DNA of 64,000 nucleotides from Vanessa cardui (GCF_905220365.1 NC_061141.1:875501-939500), one strand, 5' to 3'; positions 1-11,174 are shown, numbered from the stretch's first letter. The notes: generated by a model from the letters alone, not told the origin. Numbers and translations: made by a program.

Positions 1-533
1 CACCCGCGCGCCGCACGCGCGCTCTGCGCACGAGCCAGATACAGTCCCGGAGTCGATAATTAATCGATTGCGTGCTCACGATATAAAAACAGCCTACTCC
101 CGATCTCGGTATTAAATTGTAAATAATTTCGGCTGTATGTAAGACTTAAACATTTTTGGCGTTAAATCCACAAAAATCGGTCGGTTAAGGAACGACCAAA
201 CCCTGTCTTTGAGCGCTTATCTTCTGACATATAAAAAAGTTTTAATTCATTAAGACTTATTTTTATTTCCTCTTTGTATATTTTTAAGGCTCTCACGGTT
301 ATTGTATTGGAATAAATAAGAATTATATATAGATAGAGGATTCGAGTTTGACATAATACTGCATAACATCATCGTCGCTGATTTCGTTCTCGGCCGTCAA
401 TTTCAAGAGAGACCAGCCTGCTACTCATGAAATTATAATGTGAAAATGTATGCATAACGATTTATGATGATGTACTCTCACAATCAGATGGAATAGGAAA
501 TCTGTCACGACCGGAAAGAGTCCAACGGATTTA
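1..533. other. Non-coding stretch at left edge, first 60 bp CpG-rich
   Basis: The first ~60 bases are unusually GC- and CpG-rich for this window and then give way to AT-rich sequence. No ORF or recognisable repeat is seen. The GC-rich edge could be the end of a further exon of the Cramped-like gene (which runs leftwards) or a promoter, but it is too short to decide. Confidence 0.4.
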
Positions 534-871
534 TAGTACGACACAACTTAGATGTCGCATCGGCATAATTCGTAAAACCGTTCACATCCGAATTAAGTAC
601 GCCATCCCAAATTATCAATATTTATTTCTCATGCGAATATGGTCTTTGTACAAATGTAATAACTTGTAATATCATATGAGCTAATATATTCGTCAATTTG
701 ACGCGTCGATTTACATGCACTTGCTTTCTCTGACGCGTGAATCTATAGCGACGAATAGCATCGAATGGCGCGATAGGGAGCTACTTCTATTGGTTGTGTA
801 AATCGACAGTAATCGGTTTTATTTTCATTCCATTGCATTTTCCGATGCTACATCTAATTTGTGTCGTACTA
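534..871. mobile_element. MITE copy 1 (30-bp TIR, TA target site)
   Basis: A 338-bp element whose ends are inverted repeats starting TAGTACGACACAA and matching for about 30 bp with two mismatches. Both ends abut TA. A second copy of the same length lies at 30877-31213. It has no coding capacity. TA target sites fit the IS630/Tc1-mariner group, but the family is not identified. Confidence 0.75.
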
Positions 872-924
872 TACGTGCTTTCCGAGACAGAGAACACACT
901 TGACCTCAGAGCTTCGGGACCTAC

Positions 925-1075
925 GGTTTCCTATCAAATCAAAACAATTTTATTCAAGCAAACTTTATAATGAAACGTTTTTGAATCGTCAACAATTAAA
1001 TTCTACCACCGTTTCGGAAAGCAGCTTCTAGCGAGAAGAAACGGCAAGAAAATCTCGCTACTAGACCAATGGGAC
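925..1075 (-). mobile_element. 3' end of a CR1/Jockey-like LINE (subfamily Z)
   Basis: A 3'-terminal fragment of the same LINE that is longer at 46376-47712. In reverse orientation it carries the conserved stretch around ACCGTTTCGGAAAGCAGC and the TTTGA-type tail (ATCAAATCAAAAC on the plus strand). It is strongly 5' truncated. Confidence 0.75.
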
Positions 1076-1849
1076 AGAACGTAAATGTTTTTTTATTTCA
1101 TCGCTTAGTGAAACTTCAGCTAGCTCGTGCGAATATAACGTGTAACACGTTCACACTGAGTGAACTCTTAATTGTTTTACAACCCAGGGCAAGTAATAAT
1201 TTTTGTTACAATTATTACAAACCAAATTGCTCACAATTACGTATAAAAATCCATTAAATTAATGCTTAACATCACTAATAACAATTTAAATAATGACTTT
1301 ACTTTGTAAAACAATCGCTCTTAAGAAAATTATGCTATAAAATTGTATCGAATAAAAGTTTTATAATTACGCACATTTAAACGAATTGTCTATTGTTTTA
1401 TAGAAAAATACATAATGTATTGTTTTTGGACTATATAGGTTATATAACAAAATTACTTTTTTTTAAATCAGTACAAAAATCTTTAGCTTCCTATAATTTT
1501 AAAACGTAGTTTGATTAACAATCATTTAATCGGAATTATTAATTTGCTATTATAGTCTGTGTAAATATATAACCGGCTATCACATTCCAGGTGTTATTGT
1601 ACCGTGTACGGTTAGAAAAAACATGAAAAATTAAATGGTGTATTTTTTTCCAATAAACCTTTTTATTGTTTTGTATACATCCACTCTCTATTCCTTTAGA
1701 AAGCTTAGGCGCAAGACTAATGATTTTACGTTGTAGTATGTTACTCAGAATTTCTTCAGCGAAAAATGCTATTAACTGCCTACCTGAGCTTTAAGCTAAC
1801 TCGAGTTAAAAAACTTATATGCTAATTACTAGATCAGCAGTCGGTTAAC
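1076..1849. other. AT-rich non-coding stretch
   Basis: Low-complexity AT-rich sequence with no ORF of note and no repeat that I recognise. It probably lies in an intron or the 3' part of the Cramped-like gene. Confidence 0.4.
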
Positions 1850-2165
1850 GAGCTGAGATGATCAGTGGTTAGAACGTGTGCATCTTAACCGATGATTTCG
1901 GGTTCAAACCCAGACAAGCACCATTATATATACATACGTGCTTAATTTGTGTTTTAATTCATCTCGTGCTCGGCGGTGAAGGAAAACATCGTGAGGAAAC
2001 CTGCCTGTGTCTAAATAAATAAAATAAAAATTCTGCCTCATTTGCATTCCACCAACCCGCATTGGAAGAGTGTGGTAGAATATGTTCCAAACCCTCTCCT
2101 TATTGGAAGAGGAGGCCTTATCTCAGCAGTGGGAAATGTTACCGGCTGTTACTTTACTTTACTTA
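1850..2165 (+). repeat. tRNA-derived SINE, family S, full length
   Basis: The head contains tRNA-like promoter boxes (an A box near GATCAGTGGTTAG and a B box GGTTCAAACCC). It is followed by the family body (GTGCTCGGCGGTGAAGG, then AACCCGCATTGGAAGAG) and the 3' end CAGCAGTGGGAAATG with a TTACTTTACT tail. At least 14 copies in both orientations occur in the window. It is not a functional tRNA. Confidence 0.85.
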
Positions 2166-2169
2166 CTTT

Positions 2170-2462
2170 ACAGACGTTTTTTTTATGGTATAGGTTGGCG
2201 GACGAGCATATGAGCCACCTGAAGGTAAGTGGTCACCATCACCCATAGACAATGACGCTGTAAGAAATATTAACTATTCCTTACTTCGTCAATGTGCCAC
2301 CAACCTTGGGAACTAAGATGTTATGTCTTGTGCCTGTAGTTACACTGGCTCACTCACTCAAACCGGAACACAACAATACTGAGTACTGTTATTTGGCGGT
2401 AGAATGACTGATGAGTGGGTGGTACCTATCCAGACGGGCTTGCACAAAGCCCTACCATCAAG
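2170..2462 (+). repeat. Lepidopteran interspersed repeat, family T, near full length
   Basis: This repeat begins TATGGTATAGGTTGGCGGACG and ends CTTGCACAAAGCCCTACCA. Other copies sit at 10.26, 15.24, 19.9 (minus), 26.15, 28.7 and 58.93 kb (minus). It is non-coding and behaves as a SINE or LINE 3' end. Its 3' end abuts the Cramped-like exon region. Confidence 0.8.
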
Positions 2463-2552
2463 TAATAAGATGTAATAAATAGATACGTAAACCCCCGGAT
2501 ACCCAAAGTGTCAACCTCTTCCCGATACATTTTGTGGTTTGCCAATACTCAC

Positions 2553-2756
2553 CAGCTATCTGGTTAAGGCGTCTCAGAGCCCTGCACATCGGCGTTCGAA
2601 CTCTCATCGTCTTCCCTCTCGCTCGCACCGCCATGCTGCCGCCTCGCACCATCTCACCCAGCCGGGCGCATGTCTTCTCGTTCACAGATGTTAGCTTACG
2701 ACGGAGTTCACCGTAATTTATCAGGGCATATAGCTCTTGGGCTACTTTCTTAACAT
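2553..2756 (-). CDS. crm: Cramped-like exon C
   Basis: Acceptor GATTCCAG|AT, donor GCTG|GTGAGT. It is 204 nt with phase 1 at both sides. It encodes VKKVAQELYALINYGEL and MRVRTPMCRALRRLNQIAG, which is the conserved region after the SANT domain in Cramped proteins. The coding part stops at the donor; the open frame beyond it is intron. Confidence 0.88.
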
Positions 2757-5548
2757 CTGGAATCGTCAATTTTCGATCTAAATGAAGGGAAATTATAAAA
2801 AAATATATAATTATAACGAAAAGCAAATATCAAGACTGCTTTCATTCATTTAAAACAAAACACATACTGTATAAAAGATCACATATTTGATACATTGTAA
2901 TATCATCATTTAATAATACATACTAATAGTGAAACAACTTAAAATTTATTATAATCAATTCTTGACTTCGTATTATAATTAATTATTATTTACACGGGTA
3001 CACTATTACAAAGGTCACTACATACACATAGTATAAAACAAAGTCGCTTTCTTTGTCCCTATATCCCTATTTATGCTTAAATCTTTAAAACTACGCAATG
3101 GATTAGGATGCGGTGTTTTTAATAGATAGAGTGATTGGAGAAGAAGGTTTTTGTATATAACACATGGACAATATAGTAAAGAAACACTGATAATTTTAGA
3201 AGTTTGTACTATGATGTCGTAAATAAATAAGGTCTATAGTATATTTAAAGTCTCTCGTCTTATTAACGTCGAATGTTTGTTAATGTTTGTGTTTAGTCCC
3301 ATTTGTAAATTTCTATGTAAATATGTAACGTAATAAGATTAAGTTGTAAATTATTTTGTGATCGTTGTTATGCATTTTAATAGTAGTTGCCTTATTTTAT
3401 GTAATTATTATTGTTGTGTTGTTTTAGGTTATGGGTCTCCAATTCGTCTAGTACTATTATGCCTTCAAAAATAATTTGAGCATGTAATCTCGACCGAACC
3501 GATCAATCTCAATCGTGTTTTCTTCATCACACGTGACATTGGCGAAATAATCTGTCCCTTATTAAAGTTATTAATTTCGTGATATTTACCACGTTTTTTA
3601 TTTTTGTTCGGTGGAGCTCGATATTTCGACATTGTCTACGAATGTCTTGTTCACGAGACTGAAGTGTGCGGGTAGATGCTGATAATGTTAGAGGTGTCCG
3701 TATCGAACTACCTCCTTTCTTGTACGTAACGTAGTAGGAGGTAGACAATGGAGGTGAACAAGACGTTCGTAGACAATGTCGAAATATCGAGCTCCACCGA
3801 ACAAAAAATAAAAAACATGGTAAATATCCCGAAATTAATAACTTTAACAATAAAAATAACCATGTTAATTTAAAATCCTATATAAATCTGTAATCTTTTT
3901 GGCACAAATAAAAACCACAAAAAAAAAATTAGTATCAGCATTACACCCTTGCGAAGCCGGGGCGGGTCACTAGTCTGAAATATAACTTGTAGATGATTCT
4001 ACTATTATTATAACGTTAAGTCTAACGAAACAACGGAAAGCTAGCAAGAGAGGGTAGTCCAAAACTGCGTAGTACTTCTGACCGCGTTATCTATGCTGGT
4101 TCTGCTTTCCTCACGCTGGTACTGTCATTGATGTCAGTATAAAACCGCACAGTAGTCGACTTGCACAGAAGACCGTCAGAATACCAAAATTACACACACA
4201 TACATACTTACAGATATACTGTCAATTGCAATTCTGTAACTAAAAAAATAATCGTTCGTGTTATTTAATAAAAAAAAATTTGCTAACATTTTGATTATAA
4301 GTATACATATAATATATGTTTACATTTTGCCTACAACAAACATATAATAAATATTTGACAACATCACATACTTGTGTTATGAAAATTCAGAAGTAACCTT
4401 ACCCCAAACACCCAGACTCAAGACAACAAAGAAAACTAATAAACTATTTCTACATCGACTCAGCCGGGAATCGAATCCGCGATCTCAGAGTGGACCATAA
4501 AAACCAGTGTACACACTACTCGACTATAACGAGTTGAATCACTATTAGTTCCTACTGCACACACAATGTAGCACGCTGGGCACCTAAACCATAAATGATT
4601 CGACTTACTTTCGTCAAAACGCACGTGTTTGGAGAGCTTGTGCCACGTTCGGTAATAGAAGTGACTGACTTGTGTCTTCGTCTTCAAGTTAACATCAGAC
4701 ATGCCCTTCTTCTTCATCTTAGCACAGATGTAAGCTGTGATAGCGTCAAAGTCTTTCCCGTACTCATTCAGCGCTTCGAAGAACAGACTCTTTTCATCCG
4801 CTGACCAAAGCGCTTTGGGCATTCGTTGCTTGACAGTTGGAAACTTGAGGGGATCTTTGTCGTCAACTTTGTTCGGCGTCTCGCATTCTGTTACATCTGG
4901 AAATAATATCAGAGAAATAATATTGGGTAGTCAAACAAGCAGGAGAGTATACCCCCCCTTGTCATTTTCAACGGTGGCCTTACAGTTGCATTAGGTAGTA
5001 AGTAACGCTGTCTGTCTATCTGTCTGTTGCTCTTTCGCATCTAAGTCACTCAATCGAATATGTTTAATTTTTTATGAAACTTGAACTGGAACGAATAACA
5101 AATAGTACTTTTTATGCCTAATACCTGACTTTGTAATCTGGCTGACTGAATTAATCCATAAAACGAAGGCGAAAAAACCCTTTATCGTTCAATGGGACAC
5201 AAGCTTGCTTCAGTACATACGAATCAGTAATTCTGTAAATTCGAACCAGATAAACTGTGTGTTTATCTGGTTCGAATTTACGACTTATTTTCGCAGTAAT
5301 AATATTACTATAGTAACATAGGCAAAACAATGTCTGGCGAATTCTGGTATTATATAAATGCATTCAAAGTCGTCACCCTTTCGTCTCTGATCCTCACCTC
5401 GTTTGTCAGTCTGCGGCTCGAGTCTCAACTTCTTGATAACCCTGGCACTGGTGCGCTGCTGTTGTTGCGTGGTCAAGGACCCCAGCAGTTCCGTTCGCTC
5501 TTCGTCTGCGACGGACGGGCCCCCAGGGGACATCGCGGTGTCTTTCGC
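2553..5548 (-). CDS. crm: Cramped-like SANT-domain protein, partial (three exons)
   Basis: A minus-strand gene assembled from three exons: 5548-5398, 4896-4609 and 2756-2553. All three introns or edges are phase 1 with clean splice sites, so the reading frame runs through. The product resembles the Cramped/CRAMP1 family, nuclear proteins with a SANT (Myb-like) domain that act in chromatin regulation; in flies the gene has Polycomb-type phenotypes and links to histone gene control. The SANT region lies in the second exon (WSADEKSLFFEALNEYGKDF, HFYYRTWHKLSK). The third exon has the family block ELYALINYGELRRKL and RTPMCRALRRLNQ. A plausible start is the Met at 5533, after a possible 5' UTR, although this exon opens with an acceptor and could be internal. 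After residue ~209 the gene continues beyond 2553 through a donor, with its next exon not found in the window. Family identification is strong; start and extent are uncertain. Confidence 0.85.
3015..3974 (+). mobile_element. Non-autonomous Helitron, family H, with nested insertions
   Basis: The left end TCACTACATACACATAGTAT and body (TAAAACTACGCAATGGATTA) match other family H copies. The right end (GCGAAGCCGGGGCGGGTCAC, then TAGT) at ~3929-3974 has the GC-rich hairpin and CTAG terminus of Helitrons. The middle, ~3245-3928, is foreign and includes the palindromic element at 3563-3846. Confidence 0.7.
3563..3846. mobile_element. Long palindromic element (~90-bp arms)
   Basis: The left arm (TTAAAGTTATTAATTTC...) reappears reverse-complemented at the right end with only a few differences. 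Both arms share GGTGGAGCTCGATATTTCG. A smaller inverted repeat (CTACCTCC / GGAGGTAG) sits in the centre. It has no coding capacity and lies inside Helitron 3015-3974, within an intron of the Cramped-like gene. Confidence 0.75.
4360..4562 (-). repeat. tRNA-derived SINE, family R
   Basis: Read on the minus strand, it has a tRNA-like head (GTAGTGTGTACACTGGTTTT) and a B-box-like GGATTCGATTCCCGGC. It shares the body with 19075-19235. It lies directly downstream of Cramped exon B, in the intron. Confidence 0.6.
4609..4896 (-). CDS. crm: Cramped-like exon B (SANT domain)
   Basis: Acceptor TTTCCAG|AT, donor GACGAAA|GTAAGT. It is 288 nt with phase 1 at both sides. It encodes DVTECETPNKVDDKDPLKF followed by the SANT domain with its aromatic residues (W, FF, Y, F) and the family signature FYYRTWHKLSK. 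Confidence 0.9.
4995..5135 (+). mobile_element. Lep1-type Helitron fragment
   Basis: Contains the Lep1 motifs CTGTCTGTCTATCTGTCTG, GCTCTTTCGCATC, TTTTATGAAACTTGAACTGG. It lacks the GC-rich 3' end. It is located in the Cramped-like intron between exons A and B. Confidence 0.6.
5235..5281. repeat. Perfect 21-bp hairpin, 5-nt loop
   Basis: The 21-base arm at 5235-5255 is followed by TGTGT and then the exact reverse complement of the arm (5261-5281). It lies in the Cramped-like intron between exons A and B. Function unknown. Confidence 0.9.
5398..5548 (-). CDS. crm: Cramped-like exon A (N-terminal)
   Basis: The acceptor has a run of T followed by ATTTCAG. The donor is GAG|GTGAGG at 5397-5396. 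It encodes a polar N-terminus with a short Gln run (TTQQQQRT) and a basic stretch (ARVIKKLRLEPQTDKR). A Met at 5533-5531 is the likely start. It ends in phase 1, joining to a GAT codon in exon B. Confidence 0.75.
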
Positions 5549-7627
5549 CTGAAATAAAAAAAAAACCATAAGTATCTCACGGACTATCATATGTATGTTT
5601 TGTTGGCTTATATAAGTATGAATATTTGCACTGATTTTGATTATTTCGGTCACATACGCGAGCGATTGGACCCAAATTTTTCACACATTTTCAGTGATGG
5701 TGAAAATAGAATCACCCTTAATATATGTATACTAGATATAGTACACTATATTCGTATAATACATGTATGAAGTATAATTAAGTAATTTTATTTTAAAATA
5801 AGTTCTATTCACTTCATGAGGAGACAGACAAATTCTATATCTTAGCAGGGCAATTAACATAATATGAAGAATATAATAATTTTACTAGCAATGTCACAAG
5901 TAAAAACAAATGACAATTATATTTCAGAGAGAACACTGCGACTTGCGAGTCAGGAAGTATATTGTGTTTCACGTTACATAACATTTTCAATCATTATAAC
6001 ATGATTATGAATTAGAAGCAATGCACTGTAATCAGTCTGAGAAAACAACCCGTGTACATCTTACATATCATGGAATATGACATATTAAATGGCCTATTAT
6101 TTTGTATCAACCGGAGGTCGTATGTAATATACAAATTAGACTTATATTTCTTTCAGAGAAAACTTAAACATTTCTTGATTATTTAAATATATTTTTTTGT
6201 CTAATATGTAAAAATTAAGTTTTGTCCTAACTGACTGTCTATCAACGCCTGTGGAGAGCCACAAGGCTTGAGAAGCGTACAGTAAGCAGTCAATGAAACC
6301 TGATGATCTAATCAAATCAAATTCCTTTTTTTCGAAACCTTACACTTTCATATTAATTTTTTTTAAAAACTCTTTTTTTTGCAAATTTTTTTGTTAAGTA
6401 TATTTTTTTTTGTAACTTTTCAACTAGCATAATATGTTTAAACTTGTAAATGTACATATTTTTATCGTGTAAGCTCCTTTTATATCCACATTGCATGAGG
6501 TATTCTCCTTTATAGGTAATGCATTAAGTTTTAAGCTTTATGTTGTTATTGTTACTAATATTGTGTTAATGTATTTACTCCTGGAGGATCTTAATAAATA
6601 AATAAATAAATATTGATTGTCAAATTAAACACTACCATATTATATTATTGTAATACATAATCAAAGTATTCTGTATCCAAGCTGGCTATTATAAACACTT
6701 AAATGGCCCTTTTATAGGGTTCAATTGAAAGGAAATCTAATAATTCTGAAGGTAAATTTTATCGAGAAAAATCAACAAGAAGAAATATTTACTTTAAAAC
6801 AGATTCTTAATAGTTGAAAATGTCACGACAATTTCGTTTGACCTGAGAAGAATAGGCGAAAAATCAAATAAAACGATTGCACTGATAACAGGATGATAGA
6901 TAATTAAGCTGCCCAAATACAAATACTTCTAATTGATTCTAGATATTTAAAGTAGGTGAACACGTTCTGGAAGTTTATATTTTGTTTGAAGTAATTGATT
7001 GTCGTCAATCGTAATCGCTGAAGTAATCAAAATAATTCTGTAATACGGCTATCGTATGACCGCGTGACCTTACCGTGAAATAGTGATATTTGTTTGTGGC
7101 TAATTGCTTTGGACATTATATTGGATACAGAATAAGCCCAATTATTAATATTCATCTGTTCAGATCACTCGTCAAACGGAAACCGGCTAGATTTTATCTC
7201 AAATTGGGATTATAATAGTTTTTTATAGTCCGTTTAATATAGAAAAAAAATTACTTAAAAATTATTATGCATCTAAAATTGACGAAGCAGGGATATATAT
7301 GTTTTTTTAAAGTATTCTGCTGATAAAATTGGATAGTGCAGTATAAAAAATAAGGAAACAATATCCTTAGCTTATACGCCAATATGAGGGGTTAAGTTTT
7401 GTTTATATATATTAACAAATATTTATTCATTAAAACCTAATCAAAATCAGCGAAGACATTGAGATACGTTTAAAAACAATAAATAACGAACCACAATTTT
7501 TTTCCGACACCGCAAAGTCAAAACATACTTCCTGGGGCAAGGTTTTGTGTTTATAGGTTGATATTTTTATATTATGTCTCATAATTTATTTAAATATTAT
7601 GTTAATAGATACGACGTATTGCTCAAT
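5549..7627. other. AT-rich stretch upstream of the Cramped-like exons
   Basis: No coding exon is recognised. A probable LINE 3' end with a TAAA-type tail ends near 6590-6612 (AATAAATAAATAAATA). Otherwise it is AT-rich sequence without clear structure. It may hold 5' exons or the promoter of the Cramped-like gene. Confidence 0.4.
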
Positions 7628-7795
7628 CAGAGCCGAGACTGCCGAGTGGTTGGAAAGCTTGCATCTTAACCGATGACTGCGGGTTCAAACTCAGCTTAAT
7701 AAATTTTGTATATGCTTAGTTTGTTTGTAATTGATCTTGTTCTCAACGGTGAAGGAAAACATAGTGATTAAATGTGCACGTGTATCAATAATAGA
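7628..7795 (+). repeat. tRNA-derived SINE, family S, 3'-truncated and diverged
   Basis: The head GCCGAGTGGTTGGAAAGCTT and B-box-like GGGTTCAAACTC are followed by the first part of the family body (GGTGAAGGAAAACATAGTG). Confidence 0.7.
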
Positions 7796-7993
7796 CAAAT
7801 TATTTTTTATTAGCAGATTACTACTAATCTTTGAAGTTAGCACAGAAAAGTAAAAGTCACTTCATATCCAATGTTTAATGATAAGTTACAATAACCTGTT
7901 TGTGTTAATAACATTACTTTGTCACACATTATGTGCTTTACTTTTTATTAAAACGGCCGTTTAAACTTTAAAGTCTGAACCAGTAGTTAAACA

Positions 7994-8255
7994 TCACTAC
8001 ATAGTATAAAACAAAGTCGCTTTCTCTGTCCCTATGTCCCTATGTTTGTACGGCATCAATGGATTTTGATGTAGTTTTTTTAAATAGATAGAGTGACTCG
8101 AGAGAAAGGTTTTTGTATACAATACATAAACTATATAGTAAAAAAAATGTGATAATAATTTTAGAAGTATCTAATATGATGTCGTAAATAAACAAATTCT
8201 GTAGTATATTTAGTATTAGTATTGCACCCGCGCAAAGCGGGGCGGGTATTTATAT
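7994..8255 (+). mobile_element. Non-autonomous Helitron, family H
   Basis: Starts TCACTACATAGTATAAAAC and contains the conserved ATAGATAGAGTGACTCGAGA. It ends in the GC-rich block GCGCAAAGCGGGGCGGGT, but the terminal CTAGT has been lost. Confidence 0.8.
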
Positions 8256-8589
8256 AAAATGGGAATAAATAGAGCAAAATCATTATATATTAAAACAATG
8301 TATGTGTACGCGTTACACACACAGAGGTATTTTTGAGTGTCTTAGTTATATCATACACTAGTCTTCACGGCATACCCCAAAGTACAGTACACATCAAGAG
8401 ACGCTCGTCCGAGGTAGAATGTTCTATCACATTGTGGGCGGGAACATTGCTTAGCTTGAAACTTATAATATTTATTACTATAAAAATATCACGGGGTATT
8501 AATAACTTAATTACCTAAACATCTTCTTCTTTAAAATAAAATCTTTCTTTAAAATAAAAAAATGGTAACTATTAATAATTTATGAGATA

Positions 8590-8875
8590 GAGATGAAATG
8601 GCCCAGTGGTTAGAACGCGTGCATCTTAACATCGATTAAGATTTGGGGTACAAGCCCAGGCAAGCACCTCTATATATATGAGCTTAATTTGTGTTTATAA
8701 TTCATCTCGTGCTCGGCGGGGAAGGAAAACACCGTAAGGAAACGTGCATGTGTCTAATTTCATAGAAATTCTGCTACATGTGCATTTCACCATCCCGTAT
8801 TGGAACAGCCGGGTGCAATATGTTCCAAACCCTCTCCTTAATGGAAGAGGAGGCGTTGCCCAGTAGTGGGAAATT
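8590..8875 (+). repeat. tRNA-derived SINE, family S
   Basis: Head ATGGCCCAGTGGTTAGAACG, diverged B box, body GTGCTCGGCGGGGAAGG and end GCCCAGTAGTGGGAAATTC. Confidence 0.85.
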
Positions 8876-9148
8876 CAAAAATATAATATACAACATATAC
8901 ATCGATATAATCTTATCGAGATAAATAAAAATAAAATATAAAAACGAGAAAAAACTATCATGACATAATAAATGATATCAATTAAATTGAATTGAATGGA
9001 ACACAATGGAGAGTCGATACAACAATGATAATACGATTGCATTGCACCATAATACATATACTTACAATAATATACATAATATATAATATCACCAAAACCA
9101 CTTATGTATATATCTATACGTTGAAATAATAATTATTATTAAGTACGT

Positions 9149-9169
9149 GTATATATATATATATATATA
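9149..9169. repeat. (TA)n microsatellite
   Basis: About ten TA units just upstream of a family S SINE. Confidence 0.85.
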
Positions 9170-9177
9170 TCTGCTCT

Positions 9178-9485
9178 TTGAGATGGCCCAGTGGTTAGAT
9201 AAGATGTGGTTAGAACGCGTGCATCTTAACCGATGATTTCATGTTCAATCCTAGGCAAGCACCACTACATATATATACATATGTGCTTAATTTGTATTTA
9301 TAATTCAACTCGTGCTCGGCGGTGAAGGAAAACATCGCGAGGAAACCTGTAGTGTCTAATTTCATCGAAATTCCACCAACCCGCATTGGAACAGCTTGGT
9401 GAAATATGTTCCAAAGCCTCTAGAGGAGGAGTAGAGGAGTCCTTAGCCCAGCAGTTGGAAATTTACAGGCTTAGTTTACTTTACT
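9178..9485 (+). repeat. tRNA-derived SINE, family S
   Basis: Head GATGGCCCAGTGGTTAGATA with a small internal duplication (GTGGTTAGATAAGATGTGGTTAGAA), body GTGCTCGGCGGTGAAGG and tail TTTACTTTACTTT. Confidence 0.85.
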
Positions 9486-9619
9486 TTATAACTGCTCTTA
9501 CTTAATAATAGTCAAAACGTAATTGCTAGATAGATTTGAGAACAACTAACTCTGATTCAAAAAACAATAAAAGAAATTTCGTAGTTCTGTCAGTTTATAT
9601 TTTTTTTATAACATTTAAT

Positions 9620-9892
9620 ACCTGCGACCCGCCCCGGCTTCGCACGGGTGCAATACTGATACTAAATATACAACAGAATTTGTTTATTTACGACATCACA
9701 TTACAAACTTCTAAAATTATCTATGATTCTTTACTATGTTGTCCATAAATTGTATACAAAAGCCTTCCTCTCGAATCACTCTATCTATTAAAAAAAACCG
9801 TATCAAAATCCGTTGCGTAGTTTTATTCGCATTCAAAAGGATATAGGGACAAAAAAAACTACTTTGTTTTATAATATGTAGTTATATTAAAT
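9620..9892 (-). mobile_element. Non-autonomous Helitron, family H
   Basis: Reverse copy: the GC-rich 3' end appears first (CCCGCCCCGGCTTCGCACGG), then CTATCTATTAAAAAAAACCG, and the 5' end last (TTGTTTTATAATATGTAGTTA). Confidence 0.8.
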
Positions 9893-10259
9893 GAGCTAGG
9901 CTGCGTTTTCTTCCTACGGTACTATCGTCTATTAACTCATTTATCATATAAGACATATTATGTTAAACACAAATGTACCGTAATATATATTTATTAATTT
10001 AGACATAACATCAGTTTAGCATCGCCCACAAATGACTTATGACCTTTGTTAATTTGTAAGCTGAACGGGAACAAAAAAATTATACTTGTTCCTTGAATTA
10101 ATGTTATAAGTATTATCATACAAAATCATTTATATTTTTTTCTTAACATGACATAACATTACAGAATACATATTGAGGAGCAAGAGTAAATAGAGAAGTT
10201 ACTCACTTCTCTGTAGTGCGGTGTAGTGAGTATGAGGTGTAAGAGAGTGAGTTGTGAGA
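9893..10259. other. AT-rich stretch, nothing recognised
   Basis: No ORF, repeat or regulatory motif that I can support. Confidence 0.4.
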
Positions 10260-10512
10260 TGTACTGGCGTCAGCCACTGTAGGTGGACACCAAATTGATG
10301 ATGTAAGAAATACTAACAATCCCTTACATCGTTAATACACCAGCACTCTCTATAACTAAGATGTTATGTCCCTTATGCCTGTAGATACACTAGTGCACTC
10401 ACAATTCAAAACGGACCAATACTAAGTATTGCTGTTCGACAGTAGAGTATGGAGTACTCTGATGGATGGGTGGTAGCTATCCAAATAGGCTTCACAATAC
10501 CTTACCACTAAC
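10260..10512 (+). repeat. Interspersed repeat, family T, diverged and 5'-degraded
   Basis: Contains the family T blocks GTAAGAAATACTAACAATCC, AACTAAGATGTTATGTCCC and GATGGATGGGTGGTAGCTAT. It lacks the usual first ~60 bases. Confidence 0.7.
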
Positions 10513-10552
10513 GAACAATATGTCATTCCTCAATTACATATATAAATATCAA

Positions 10553-10800
10553 TTTGAATCAAATCAAATCAAATCAATTTTATTCAAGTAAACTCCAGAA
10601 TGAAGCGTTTTTGAATCGTCAACAATTAAATACTACCACCGTTTCGGAAAGCAGCTTCTAGCGAGAAGAAACGGCATAAAGCTCGCATATTTGCTCTTTT
10701 TAAATAAACGCATTTACAATGCTGTTGTAAATGTGCAATTTACAGTAATTAGTGTCCTAGGATGGAACCCGAGCCTAACTCCAGGCGTTTCTAATATATA
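10553..10800 (-). mobile_element. 3' end of a CR1/Jockey-like LINE (subfamily Z)
   Basis: Begins on the plus strand with the complement of the TTTGA tail (ATCAAATCAAATCAAATCAA). It extends through TTCGGAAAGCAGCTTCTAGC to the end of the coding region (a stop preceded by codons for AWS-like residues). Confidence 0.85.
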
Positions 10801-11174
10801 TAGACATATTTATTTATCATATGAAATATCAGACATTTTATTTAAAATAAAATTATTATTAATATTCAAGGAGAGTCTATTGTAATTTATAAAAGCGCGG
10901 CAAAAAATATAATAGATTTGTTGAATGAAAAAAAAATGAAACGTCTTCATCTAACGATACGGAGATATAGATCTATTTTGAATATTAACTGCTTTGTAAG
11001 TCTTGTTTGGATTATAAGGTACTGAGGTCAAATCCCAATTTGAGTGAACAATTAGTTATCACATACCTCCGATGATCTTTAAATATTGTATAAGAGTAAC
11101 TACTGATTATCTTGGAGATTCTTCTCGGTAGACCTACATTCCGAACTAGTGGTAGCTTCACGTAATATAGTTAT
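10801..11174. other. AT-rich stretch, nothing recognised
   Basis: No coding exon or known repeat seen between the LINE fragment and a short Helitron-like fragment. Confidence 0.4.

Noticed and set aside
5235..5281. MicroRNA precursor
   Set aside because: The stem is perfect and the loop only 5 nt, unlike normal microRNA hairpins; kept only as an unexplained hairpin.
5330..5557. Plus-strand 75-codon ORF
   Set aside because: Antisense shadow of Cramped-like exon A, which has splice sites, consistent phase and protein similarity.
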